Shown: positions 32,762 to 41,635 of the stretch, piece by piece | Layout: each line of letters starts with the position of its first letter | Position numbering within the stretch: position 1 is the stretch's first letter | DNA from: Brevundimonas sp. UBA6550 | Lineage (GTDB): Bacteria; Pseudomonadota; Alphaproteobacteria; Caulobacterales; Caulobacteraceae | DNA length: 64,000 bases | Assembly (NCBI RefSeq): GCF_002434505.1 | Contig: NZ_DJKE01000010.1 | Coordinates: forward strand, 34,646-98,645 | Reading direction: 5' to 3' | Notes under the pieces: model-generated | Databases searched by the model: none | What the model saw: the letters and a program-made list of their open reading frames with translations, nothing else | What the model was told of the DNA's origin: nothing | Program-made: the position numbers and the translations under genes

Positions 32762-34717
32762 TTGAGTTTTCGTTTCGTCACAAAAGCTGCCTCTGCCGCC
32801 GTGCTGTCGTCTTTCGCTTCAGGCGCATCGGCCGACGATATCACGGATGCTCCCCAGGCCTTGCCTGAAGTGGTGGTGACGGCGACGGCGACGCCGCGTG
32901 TTCTGCAGACTGCGCCCGCCAGCGTGACGGTGGTGGATCAGCAGGCGCTGTCGCGCCGCCCTGTTCAGGATCTGACCGACGTGCTGCGCGACGTGCCGGG
33001 CGTGACGGTCAATGGCGCCGGCCTGACGCGGCGGGGGATTTCCATCCGGGGCATGCCGAGCGAACACACGCTGTTCCTGGTCGATGGTCGTCGGGTGAAC
33101 GGCTCGGCCAGCGCCATCGCCCATGCGGATTTCGAGCTGAACTGGGTTCCGGTCGAGGCGATGGACCGGGTGGAGATCGTGCGCGGGCCGATGTCGTCGC
33201 TCTATGGGTCGGAAGCCCTGGGCGGGGTTGTCAATGTCATTACCCGTAGCGCGACCGATGCGTGGCGCGGCAGTCTGCGGGCCATGGGCGGGCTGCGAGA
33301 GGATGGACGCGGCGGCGAGACCTATCAACTCGGGGCCTATGCTGGTGGACCGCTGATCCAGGACCGTCTCGGCCTCAGCCTCTATGCCGAATCGAAGGCG
33401 CGGGGCGACACACCCCAGGCCGCCAACCCGCGTCTATCGGACCTTGAGGCTCGCGAAGCGCTGTCGGGTTCGGCCACGCTCAGTTGGACGCCGGACGCAG
33501 CCCAGCGGATCGACTTCACCGTTCTGGCCGGTCGCGATGATCGGTCTCGCAGCACCGCGACCACGGCCGCGACGCCGGTCTATTACCGCTATGCCGATGC
33601 GGTCGATCGTCGGCAGTACGCCCTGTCGCATACGGGGCGCTGGAGCTGGGGCGACAGTGTCGTGCGCGCCTATCGCTCGACACTGGATCGGACCAACACC
33701 GTCACCAACGGTCAGACGGCGTCGCGCCCGGTCGGCATGCAGGAAGACATCATCGATGGGCGCGTCACGGCGGATCCCATCGCGGGCCACCGCCTCAGCG
33801 TCGGCGGCGAGTGGCGGCGAGAGAAGTTGCAGGACGCGGCCGCAGCCGTCTCAGGCGTTCTGACCAGCGAACGCTACGCCATCTTCGCCCAGGACGAGTG
33901 GGCACTGACGCCCAGCCTGTCCCTGACCGGAGGCGCGCGTTTTGACGATCATGACCAGTATGGCTGGCAGACCAGCCCCCGGCTCTACGCCGTCTGGACC
34001 CCCGTCGAGGGGCTGACCCTCAAAGGCGGAGGCGGCCGAGGCTTCAAGTCGCCCAACTTGAAACAACTGTCGCCCGAGTTCGTGACGGTGGCCGCGGGCG
34101 GTCGGTTCACCGTCTATGGCAACCCCGATCTGAAGCCGGAAATCGGCACATCCTACGAGGCGTCGGCGGAGTATCGCCGCGGCGGGTGGGCCGTGCGCCT
34201 GGGCGGCTTCGCCAATGACATCGAGAATCTGATCGAAACACGCTGCACCGCCTTCTGCGGTGTTCGCGGGCGCGAAGTGCGGCTGTATCAAAACATCAAC
34301 GAGGCCCGAATCACCGGCCTCGAAGCGGGCGCGGAGACGCGGCTTCCCGCCGGATTCAGCCTTCGCGGCGACTACACCTATCTGGACAGCGAGAACCGGT
34401 CGACCAATCAACAGCTGTCGGAACGACCGCGTCACAGCGGCCATGCGACCCTGCGCTGGGAGCCCGACGATCACCGCTTCGTGCAGTTGCGCGGCGAATA
34501 TGTGGGCGAGCAGCTGATGTTGTCGAACACGGTTCAGTACGCCGTGCCGGACTATACGCTGGTGTCGCTGGAAGGCGGGCTTCGGCTGGAGGAGAACCTG
34601 TGGGTCCGCGCCGGGGTGCAGAACCTGGGCGATGTGCGGCTGGCGGATGAATCGGCCTATTTCTCCTTCGCCGAGCCGGGGCGGTTCTACTATCTCGGCT
34701 TCACGGCGGGGTTCTGA
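32762..34717 (+). CDS. TonB-dependent receptor (HmuR/BtuB-like)
   Basis: A 651-residue outer-membrane receptor for a tetrapyrrole or similar chelate. Signal peptide cleaved near ASGASA, TonB-box-like LPEVVVTATATPR, plug domain with GVTVNGAGLTRRGISIRGMP and RVEIVRGPMSSLYGSEALGG, then a 22-strand barrel ending in YYLGFTAGF. Haem receptors have FRAP and NPNL boxes with a His between them; here GFKSPNL and GNPDLKPE fill these positions and no His lies between, which is closer to BtuB (YKAPNL…GNPNL). So haem or corrinoid remains open. Start is TTG 32762 with GGGGGA 6 bp upstream. First gene of the operon. Confidence 0.88.
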   Translation: MSFRFVTKAASAAVLSSFASGASADDITDAPQALPEVVVTATATPRVLQTAPASVTVVDQQALSRRPVQDLTDVLRDVPGVTVNGAGLTRRGISIRGMPSEHTLFLVDGRRVNGSASAIAHADFELNWVPVEAMDRVEIVRGPMSSLYGSEALGGVVNVITRSATDAWRGSLRAMGGLREDGRGGETYQLGAYAGGPLIQDRLGLSLYAESKARGDTPQAANPRLSDLEAREALSGSATLSWTPDAAQRIDFTVLAGRDDRSRSTATTAATPVYYRYADAVDRRQYALSHTGRWSWGDSVVRAYRSTLDRTNTVTNGQTASRPVGMQEDIIDGRVTADPIAGHRLSVGGEWRREKLQDAAAAVSGVLTSERYAIFAQDEWALTPSLSLTGGARFDDHDQYGWQTSPRLYAVWTPVEGLTLKGGGGRGFKSPNLKQLSPEFVTVAAGGRFTVYGNPDLKPEIGTSYEASAEYRRGGWAVRLGGFANDIENLIETRCTAFCGVRGREVRLYQNINEARITGLEAGAETRLPAGFSLRGDYTYLDSENRSTNQQLSERPRHSGHATLRWEPDDHRFVQLRGEYVGEQLMLSNTVQYAVPDYTLVSLEGGLRLEENLWVRAGVQNLGDVRLADESAYFSFAEPGRFYYLGFTAGF

Positions 34718-34721
34718 GTCC

Positions 34722-37700
34722 TTGCGGCGGCTCCTGCAGACGCTGCTGCTGGCGGGCTTCTGGGCTTTCGTCGCCGTGGGCGGCGCGGCGGCGCAGACGC
34801 CCCCCGTCATGCGGGTGAGCGTGATCGGCAGCGACTTCGTCCTGTCGGCCAAATACGAGCGACTGGCCGGGTTTGCTTCGCCCCAGGGTGTAGCGGTCCG
34901 GGGATGGTCGCTGTCGGCCCTGCCCGAGGCGGCGGTCTGGGACGACGCCGACCTGGTGCTCCTGGATACGCCGCGACCGGCCGACGTCGAGGCGGTGGAG
35001 GCGCACGTCGGAGAGGCGCTGCGTGCGCGGAGCGGGCCCTGGGTGCGGATCGGCGGCGGCCCGCCGGCGTTCGGCGGCCTGACGCCTGAGACGGGCCGCA
35101 GGATCGCGGCCTATTACGCCGCCGGCGGGCGACAGAACTTCACCGCCCTGTTCGCGTATCTGAAGCAATGGAAAACGGGCGACGACCTGTCGGCTCCACC
35201 GCCGTCGCCGCTGGGCGCGGTCGGCTATTACTATCCGGCAGCGTCGAGCTTCGCTGCTGGAGCGTTGCCGGCCTGGTTGTCGGCGCGTCCCGAACGTCCC
35301 CGCGCGGCCATACTGATCGGCGCATCTACGGTGGCGGATGACGACACGGCGGTTGTCGACGCCCTGATCGCCGCCCTGGACGCCAAGGGGATCGATGGCG
35401 TGGCGGTGTGGTTCGATCAACGCGCGCCTCGAGGCCTGATCGAGGCCGTTAAGCCGCTGAACCCTGACTTGCTGATCAACACCCAGCACATCGTCGCCGG
35501 GGGCGTCATCCGTGACCAACTGATCGAACTCGACGTGCCCGCCGTCATGACCTTCTCTTACCGGGAGGGCGACGCCGACGCCTGGCGACGGGCCTCCGCC
35601 GGTCTGAACAGTCGTTCGGCCGCCGCACTTCTGGCGCCCGCCGAAACCTGGGGCATGAACGATCCCATGATCGTCTCGGCCGTCGATCACGGCGCGCTGG
35701 TTCCCATCCCGGAGCAGATCGAGGCCGTCGCCGCCCGCGCCGTGCGCCAGATCGCTCTACGCCGGACGCCGAACGGGCAGAAACGTCTGGCGCTGATGTT
35801 CTGGAACCATCCCGGCGGGGAGGCCAACATTTCGGCCTCGAACCTCAATGTCCCGCGCAGCCTTGAGGCGCTGAGCACAGACCTGAACGCTGCCGGATAC
35901 GCCATTCCGGCCCTGTCAGAAGCCCGCTGGATCGCGGCGGCGCGCGCCATGCTGGGCGCCTTCTACAGGCATGAGACCTTGGACGATCTGGGGTCGCAGG
36001 GGCTGGTCGTGACCCTGCCGGTCGCCCGCTACCGCGCCTGGCTGGCAGCGTTGCCGGAGGCCAGTCGTGATCCGATCCTGGCGCGCTGGGGCGATCCGGC
36101 GCGGCATTGGGCCGTTCGAACCGTGGACGGCGAGCCGGTCTTCCTCATCCCCGCCTTCAGGGACGGCGCCCTGACCGTCCTGCCGCAGCCGCCGCGTGCG
36201 GCGCGCGTGGGCGAGGCCTATCACGATGTCGCCGTGCCGCCCGACCATCTCTATCTCGCGGCCTATCTGTGGGTGCGCGAGATCAGTCAGACGAACGCCC
36301 TGATCCACCTGGGAACCCACGGCACGCAGGAGTTTCTGCCGGGCAAGGATCGCGGTCTGGCGGTCACGGACGACGCCTTCCTGGCGCTTGGCGACCTGCC
36401 GGTCATCTACCCCTATATTCAGGACAATATCGGCGAAGCCACCCAGGCCAAGCGCCGTGGCCGCGCCGTCACCGTCAGCCACCAGGCGCCGCCCTTCGCC
36501 CCTGCGGGATTGAACGACGAACTGAAGACCCTGCACGACCTGATCCACCAGTATCTCCAGCTCGACGAGGGCGGGGTGCGCGACGCGGTCGGCGACCAGA
36601 TACTGCACCTGGCCAGCGCGCGTCATATCGATGCCGACATGGGCTGGTCGCCGGCCAGGGCGCGAACGGACATGCCGGTCTTCCTGGGCGAGTTGCACGA
36701 CTATCTGCATCGGGTCGGCGGGGCGCCGACGCCGATGGGCCTGCACACTTTCGGGCGCCCCGCCTCATCCGACCACAGGCTGACCACCGTGCTGCAGCAG
36801 TTGGGCCGCCCGTTCTTTGACGCCCTTGGCGAAACCGAAAGCGAAACCCTGGCCCAGGACGAGGCGGGCCTTCACGCCAGCCGCGCCTTCACCGTCCTGA
36901 AGGCCTGTCTGCGCGACGGCGCCTCGATCGAGACCGCCGATCCCGCCCTTCGCGAGCAACTGACGCGCGCGCGCCTGCTGGATCAGCGTCTGGCCGACAC
37001 CGGCGAGACGGAAGGACTACTCCAGGCGCTGGCGGGCCGTTTCGTCCGTCCCGGCGAAGGCGGAGATCCCATCCGCAATCCCGACGCCGTGGGGGGACGC
37101 AATCTCTACGTCTTCGAACCGGACAAGATGCCGGCGTCGGCCGCCTATGCCGCCGCGGCCGGCGCCCTGAAGAGCCTCACGGACGCCTATGCCGCCGAGC
37201 ATGATGGTCGCCCCCTGACCAAGCTGGCGATCACCCTGTGGTCGTCCGAGGCCATCCGCACCCTGGGTCTGCCCGAAGGTGAGATTCTTCAGGCGCTGGG
37301 CCTGCGTCCCCGGTGGGACGAGGGCGGGCGGGTCGTCGCCCTGGACATCATTCCGGCGGCGCAGTTGGGGCGCCCCCGCATAGATGTCGTGGTTCATGCC
37401 ACCGGAGTCTATCGCGATCAATTCGACGGCTTTCTCAGGCTTCTGGCCGATGCGGTCAATCGCATCGTCGCCCTGGACGAGCCCAATGATCCGGTTGCGG
37501 AGAACAGCCGTATCGCCGCCCGGCGTCTGATGGCCGAAGGGGTCGCCGCCTCGGAGGCCGCCGCACTGGGCCGGGCCCGCATCTTCAGCAATGCGCCCGG
37601 CGACTACGGCAGCGGCCTGCCCGAGGCGGTGCGCGATACGGCGGCCTGGGATGACCCGGCCGCCCTGGCCGATCCCTTCCTGGATCGGCTGGGCTATGTC

Positions 37701-38579
37701 TATGGCGCAGGCCGCTGGGGCGCCAAGGTCGAGGGCGCCGACGTCTTCGCCGCCCAGCTGGCCGGGGTCCAGGCCGCCGCCTTGTCCCGCTCCAGCAATC
37801 TACACGGGGTCCTGTCGACCGATCACCCTTTCGAATATCTGGGCGGTCTGTCGCTGGCCATCCGCCGGGCGGGCGGGGCACCCCCGTCGCTCTACGTTAC
37901 CGATGCGCGGGCGGGCGCGCCGCGCACGGTCGCGGCCCGCGACTTCCTGGCTGCCGAGATGCGCAGCCGCTACCTGAACCGCAGCTGGATTCAGGCCATG
38001 CAGGCCGAGGGCTACGCCGGGACGCTGGCGGTGGTGGCTCTCGCCGACAATCTGTTCGGCTGGCAGGCGACGACGCCGGGCATTGTTCGAGCGGACCAGT
38101 GGCAAGCCCTGCATGACGTCTATGTCCGTGACGAGCGCGGCCTGGGTGTTCGCAAATGGTTCGAGACGAACAATCCCATGGCCGAACGCCAGGTGTTGAA
38201 CCGGCTGAAGGACGCCATCCGCAAGGGGTTCTGGTCTCCCGACAATAAGACGCGCCGAGAACTCGATGCGCGACTCTCTCGGATCGACGCCTCGGCTTCA
38301 CCCGCCGCCGCCGGCTTTGGCCAGGGCGCAGCGACACCGCAGTCGGCGCCGGCCGGCCCCATACCTGTGTCCAGGCCGGCGTCCGATCAAGGTGTGGCGA
38401 AAGCGCCCGCCGAAGCGACGCCAGACACGGTTCGCGGCCAGGTGTTGGAAAGACTCACCCCCCGACAGACTCCGCCGTCGCCGGTTCCCTGTGGCGCCCT
38501 GGTTCTCCTTCTCGTCTTCCTCTGCGGCGGCGCCAGCCGTCTCGCTATCCGTCGAAAGCTCCCCCATGCCCCAGTTTGA
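34722..38579 (+). CDS. Periplasmic CobN-like chelatase (HmuS-like dechelatase)
   Basis: A 1285-residue CobN/Mg-chelatase-H family protein. Ordinary CobN is cytoplasmic; this one starts with a signal peptide (LLQTLLLAGFWAF, cleavage near AAAQ) and ends with a Pro/Ala-rich linker (about 1187-1256) and a transmembrane helix (ALVLLLVFLCGGA) with a basic tail. CobN core motifs are clear: HLGTHGTQEFLPGK from residue 529, YPYIQDNIGEATQAKRRGRA, the STDHPFEYLGGL region and ETNNPMAERQVLNRL. HmuS of Bacteroidetes has this arrangement and is reported to remove iron from haem. The TTG start (34722) lies 4 bp after the receptor stop. No CobS/CobT ATPase genes are nearby. Confidence 0.85.
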   Translation: MRRLLQTLLLAGFWAFVAVGGAAAQTPPVMRVSVIGSDFVLSAKYERLAGFASPQGVAVRGWSLSALPEAAVWDDADLVLLDTPRPADVEAVEAHVGEALRARSGPWVRIGGGPPAFGGLTPETGRRIAAYYAAGGRQNFTALFAYLKQWKTGDDLSAPPPSPLGAVGYYYPAASSFAAGALPAWLSARPERPRAAILIGASTVADDDTAVVDALIAALDAKGIDGVAVWFDQRAPRGLIEAVKPLNPDLLINTQHIVAGGVIRDQLIELDVPAVMTFSYREGDADAWRRASAGLNSRSAAALLAPAETWGMNDPMIVSAVDHGALVPIPEQIEAVAARAVRQIALRRTPNGQKRLALMFWNHPGGEANISASNLNVPRSLEALSTDLNAAGYAIPALSEARWIAAARAMLGAFYRHETLDDLGSQGLVVTLPVARYRAWLAALPEASRDPILARWGDPARHWAVRTVDGEPVFLIPAFRDGALTVLPQPPRAARVGEAYHDVAVPPDHLYLAAYLWVREISQTNALIHLGTHGTQEFLPGKDRGLAVTDDAFLALGDLPVIYPYIQDNIGEATQAKRRGRAVTVSHQAPPFAPAGLNDELKTLHDLIHQYLQLDEGGVRDAVGDQILHLASARHIDADMGWSPARARTDMPVFLGELHDYLHRVGGAPTPMGLHTFGRPASSDHRLTTVLQQLGRPFFDALGETESETLAQDEAGLHASRAFTVLKACLRDGASIETADPALREQLTRARLLDQRLADTGETEGLLQALAGRFVRPGEGGDPIRNPDAVGGRNLYVFEPDKMPASAAYAAAAGALKSLTDAYAAEHDGRPLTKLAITLWSSEAIRTLGLPEGEILQALGLRPRWDEGGRVVALDIIPAAQLGRPRIDVVVHATGVYRDQFDGFLRLLADAVNRIVALDEPNDPVAENSRIAARRLMAEGVAASEAAALGRARIFSNAPGDYGSGLPEAVRDTAAWDDPAALADPFLDRLGYVYGAGRWGAKVEGADVFAAQLAGVQAAALSRSSNLHGVLSTDHPFEYLGGLSLAIRRAGGAPPSLYVTDARAGAPRTVAARDFLAAEMRSRYLNRSWIQAMQAEGYAGTLAVVALADNLFGWQATTPGIVRADQWQALHDVYVRDERGLGVRKWFETNNPMAERQVLNRLKDAIRKGFWSPDNKTRRELDARLSRIDASASPAAAGFGQGAATPQSAPAGPIPVSRPASDQGVAKAPAEATPDTVRGQVLERLTPRQTPPSPVPCGALVLLLVFLCGGASRLAIRRKLPHAPV

Positions 38580-39042
38580 AGCCGGCCTCTATCAGGTCTC
38601 TAGCCTGTTTCTGATCCCGGCCCTTGTCCTGATACTGGCCGCCCTGGTTTACGCCGTCTTCGCCCTAGGCGCCTTTCTCGTGGAAAGCGTCCAGCGCCGC
38701 CGCGCCGGTTGGCGCTCCTCCCTCTCCCGCCGGCAGGCCCAGACGGATGCGGCCAGCGACGATCTGGAGCTGATGATCCTGAAGGACCTCGAAGGCCTTC
38801 GCATCGTCTCGCGCAGCGCCCCCATGCTGGGATTGGTGGCCACCATGATTCCGATGGGACCGGCGCTGCTGTCGCTGGGCCGAGGCGACGCCTCGGGCGT
38901 GGGCCAGAACATGGTGGTCGCCTTTTCCGGCGTCACCCTGGCCCTGATCGCCGCCAGCATCGCCCACTATGTCCTGACGGTGCGCCGACGTTGGCTGCTG
39001 CAGGACCTGCGCGCCATTGAACGCGCGCGCGAGGCCCGTTGA
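38566..39042 (+). CDS. MotA/TolQ/ExbB-type proton channel (HmuU-like)
   Basis: A 158-residue membrane protein of the ExbB/TolQ family. The first helix is SLFLIPALVLILAALVYAVFALGAF; a cytoplasmic stretch with acidic and basic residues follows (DDLELMILKDLEGLRI); then two helices LGLVATMIPMGPALLSLG and VVAFSGVTLALIAASIAHYVL, which form the conserved channel pair of ExbB. It is shorter than ExbB. Start ATG 38566 lies inside the end of the chelatase gene (14-bp overlap), so the two are made together. Expected partner: the DUF2149 protein. Confidence 0.85.
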   Translation: MPQFEAGLYQVSSLFLIPALVLILAALVYAVFALGAFLVESVQRRRAGWRSSLSRRQAQTDAASDDLELMILKDLEGLRIVSRSAPMLGLVATMIPMGPALLSLGRGDASGVGQNMVVAFSGVTLALIAASIAHYVLTVRRRWLLQDLRAIERAREAR

Positions 39043-39344
39043 TGCGTTTCCTGGACGAAGACGACGACGACCCGATCACCTCGGTCGTCAATCTGGTGGA
39101 CCTGTTCGTGGTCATAATCGCCATCCTGCTGGTGGTGCTGGTCCAGAACCCGCTCAACCCGTTCAACGCCCGCAATGTCGTCGTGATCGAAAACCCCGGC
39201 CAGGCCCAAATGCGCATCACGGTAAAGGACGGAGAAGAACTGACGCGCTACGAATCCCAGGGGCAGATTGGGGAAGGCCAAGGCGAAAAGGCCGGTTCCG
39301 CTTACCGTCTGCCAAACGGCAATCTGATCTACGTGCCGGAGTAG
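39042..39344 (+). CDS. DUF2149 protein, ExbD-like (HmuV-like)
   Basis: A 100-residue protein with a short acidic cytoplasmic start (DEDDDDPIT), one membrane helix (LFVVIIAILLVVLV) and a periplasmic tail ending YRLPNGNLIYVPE, which is the DUF2149 hallmark. The helix begins NLVDLFVVIIAILL with Asp20 placed like the proton-path Asp of ExbD (PFIDVMLVLLIIF). So it probably forms an ExbB/ExbD-like pair with the preceding protein. TGATG overlap with that gene; a TTG three bases earlier is also possible. Last gene of the operon. Confidence 0.85.
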   Translation: MRFLDEDDDDPITSVVNLVDLFVVIIAILLVVLVQNPLNPFNARNVVVIENPGQAQMRITVKDGEELTRYESQGQIGEGQGEKAGSAYRLPNGNLIYVPE

Positions 39345-39450
39345 GCGACTTTGGCTTCAAGGCGCTCTAGCGACCCGGAAGTCCGAGGCGGGCGATGCGA
39401 GCTTCGCCCATCGTTGCCCGGCCCAGGCCGCACAGCCTGATTGGCGCTGG

Positions 39451-39696
39451 CTAGGAAGACTCTTGAGCGATCCACGATCGTCTCAAGCTGATCGGCGCGG
39501 GCGCGCGGTCGCTCACGAGTTCAATCCCGCGTGCGGCGGCCTTGCCTCTGACCCCGGCTTCGGTTCGACCCAGTTCGAGGGCGATGGCGCGCGCGCGAAG
39601 GCAAAGCTTCGCCAGTCTGGCGAGGCGCTCGACCTCCGCTTCGCTCCATTTCTCCGCCTGACGCGGCGTGGGACCAGTCGAGACTTCATACCCCAT
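39451..39696 (-). CDS. Small SANT/Myb-like helix-turn-helix protein
   Basis: An 81-residue protein. WSEAEVERLARLAKLCLRAR then AIALELGRTEAGVRGKAAARG is the pattern of a Myb/SANT-like or GcrA-like helix-turn-helix that alphaproteobacterial genomes carry in small proteins (W…E…L…IA..LGRT…V..KA..GI). Expected to bind DNA. It faces the receptor/chelatase operon tail-to-tail. The opposite strand has an open frame without conserved features, so the minus strand is preferred. Confidence 0.65.
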   Translation of the reverse strand: MGYEVSTGPTPRQAEKWSEAEVERLARLAKLCLRARAIALELGRTEAGVRGKAAARGIELVSDRAPAPISLRRSWIAQESS

Positions 39697-39717
39697 GGAT
39701 GCGGCCCTCCTTTCTGA

Positions 39718-40314
39718 TCAACGCGGCGGCAGTTCGCGGCTGAGATAGGCGTGGATCGTCTGCAGATCCTCGTCACTGGCCTCAAGGCCCAAGCCCATCA
39801 TGCGCCCGATGATTTCCGACCAGCCGTCAGACGTCCGCCCCTTGGCCGTCACCATGCCGATGGCGTGGCATCCCGTGCACACGCGCTGGACCACATCGCG
39901 TCCCGCCCCTGGAGGAAGCCCGCCGAGACGGGCCGCCGCCGGTGGAGGCGAGGCGACAGGCGGCTTGGCCTGGGTCGCCGCTGGCGTCTGGGCGATCACG
40001 ACCGCCGCAGGCGTGGCCGCCAGAGGCTTGCCGTTTGGCGCGGCCGCCGGTTCCGACGGGTCAGGCGCAGCGATCGCAGCGGCGGCGACCGCATCAGCGG
40101 CCGGGGCCACAGACGCCATTTGCGGGTCGGGGGCCGCCGAGGTCGCCGTCGCAGCGGCAGGAACGCCGTGATTGTTGTAGGCGTCCACCGCAGCGCGCCG
40201 GGACGCTTCTTCGCTCTGGCCGCCATTGCTGCACGCCGTCAGCCCGACGACGAGCGCAAGACCGGCGCACGAGACCCAGCGAGCGTCTCGCATCGAGAGT
40301 TGAGAGCGTTTCAT
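39718..40314 (-). CDS. c-type cytochrome lipoprotein
   Basis: A 198-residue exported protein with lipobox LTAC at its signal peptide, about 90 residues of Ala/Pro-rich disordered linker, and a small C-terminal cytochrome c domain: VQRVCTGCHAIGMVTAKGRT holds the CxxCH haem site, and IGRMMGLGLEASDEDLQTIH gives the distal Met candidates and closing helix (LSRELPP). It probably accepts electrons from the PQQ dehydrogenase of the cluster. It overlaps the MFS gene (ATGA). Start ATG 40314 (MKRSQLSMRDAR). Confidence 0.87.
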   Translation of the reverse strand: MKRSQLSMRDARWVSCAGLALVVGLTACSNGGQSEEASRRAAVDAYNNHGVPAAATATSAAPDPQMASVAPAADAVAAAAIAAPDPSEPAAAPNGKPLAATPAAVVIAQTPAATQAKPPVASPPPAAARLGGLPPGAGRDVVQRVCTGCHAIGMVTAKGRTSDGWSEIIGRMMGLGLEASDEDLQTIHAYLSRELPPR

Positions 40315-41597
40315 CCTTCGATCCTTTCTACCTTGCCGACAAAGAAGGTGTAAGAAACCGCACCGAGCAGGGCCATCACGCCGATGAAGGCCAGCCCGCC
40401 GAGGAAGGACCCGGTTGCGGCGACGATGAAGCCGATCAAGATCGGCGTCACGATGCCCGCCAGGTTGGTGCAGAAGTTGAAGACCCCGGCCGTCAATCCG
40501 ACCAGGCGTTTGGGCGCCACGTCGGAAATCAGGGTCCAGCCCAGGTTGGACATCCCTTGGCCGAAGAAGGCGACGGACATGACCACCACCACCAGCGCGT
40601 CGCTTTTGATGAAGGCCGCCGTAATGATGGTGGACGACAGCAGCAGCCCGCCGACGATCGGCAGCTTGCGCCCGAAGGTGGCCGAGCCGCTCTTCTTGAC
40701 CAGGTAGTCCGAGAGCTGCCCGCCGATCAGCACGCCGACCGACGCGGCGATGAAAGGCAGCACGGCGACCCATCCCACCTTCAGCCAGGGCATTCCGCGC
40801 TCGACCGCCAGATAGGTGGGAAACCAGGTGAGGAAGAAGACCAGGGTCGCATTGGTCGCGAACTGGCCGATCGAGGCGCCCAGGATCTGGCGTTTGCTCA
40901 ACAGCCAGCCGACATCCTTCCAGGAAAAGGGCGAGCGTTCGCTCGGCGCGACGCCCCCGCCGGCGGCGATATGATCAAGCTCGGCCTGGTTCGCCGACCG
41001 GCTGTGCTGCGGGTCGCGATAGACCAGATACCAAAGCCCGGCGAAGGCCAGCCCCACCGCGCCGGCGATGATGAACAGGCTTCTCCATCCCCAGGTCGCG
41101 GTGATCCAGAACAGAACCGGACTCAGGAAGGCGATGCCCGAATACATGCCGACCGTATAGACGCTGTTGGCGCGCGCCCGCTCGTGCTGGGGAAACCAGC
41201 TGACCAGGATTCGACTGTTGGCGGGGAAACACGGCGCCTCGGCCGCGCCTAGCAGAAACCTGAAACCCAAAAGGGTGGTCAGGCCGTTGGCGAACCCCTG
41301 AAGCAGGGTGAACAACGACCAGAAGCCGACCGACAGGAAGTAGGTCACCCGCACGCCGAAACGGTCCAGGAAGATGCCGCCTGGAATTTGCGCCAGCGCA
41401 TAACTCCAGGAAAAGACCGAGAACAGTATGCCCATGGTCGCCGCCCCGATGCCGAGTTCGGCGGTCATCGAAGGCGCCGCGACGCTGAGCAGCGAACGGT
41501 CGAGATAGTTGATCATCGTGCCGGTGGCGATGAGGGCGAGCACGCCATATCGCACATGGGTCTTTCTGGGCGACGCGACGGAAGCGGGGGTGTCCAT
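40311..41597 (-). CDS. MFS transporter, anion:cation symporter type
   Basis: A 428-residue permease with twelve hydrophobic helices. TMINYLDRSLLSVAAPSM at helix 1, LAQIPGGIFLDRFGVR between helices 2 and 3 (MFS motif A) and WFPQHERARANSVYTVG are characteristic of the ACS subfamily, which imports organic anions such as hexuronates, galactonate and phthalates. It is the uptake step of the catabolic cluster, moving product formed in the periplasm into the cytoplasm. Precise substrate not predictable. Confidence 0.88.
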   Translation of the reverse strand: MDTPASVASPRKTHVRYGVLALIATGTMINYLDRSLLSVAAPSMTAELGIGAATMGILFSVFSWSYALAQIPGGIFLDRFGVRVTYFLSVGFWSLFTLLQGFANGLTTLLGFRFLLGAAEAPCFPANSRILVSWFPQHERARANSVYTVGMYSGIAFLSPVLFWITATWGWRSLFIIAGAVGLAFAGLWYLVYRDPQHSRSANQAELDHIAAGGGVAPSERSPFSWKDVGWLLSKRQILGASIGQFATNATLVFFLTWFPTYLAVERGMPWLKVGWVAVLPFIAASVGVLIGGQLSDYLVKKSGSATFGRKLPIVGGLLLSSTIITAAFIKSDALVVVVMSVAFFGQGMSNLGWTLISDVAPKRLVGLTAGVFNFCTNLAGIVTPILIGFIVAATGSFLGGLAFIGVMALLGAVSYTFFVGKVERIEG

Positions 41598-41635
41598 GGA
41601 CGATCCTTTCGGTTGGACCCGGTCGGGCCCAAGGA

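Noticed and set aside
34722..38579. Cytoplasmic CobN of aerobic cobalamin synthesis
   Set aside because: A signal peptide and C-terminal anchor are present, cobS/cobT and other cob genes are absent, and the partners are a receptor, ExbB-like and DUF2149 proteins.
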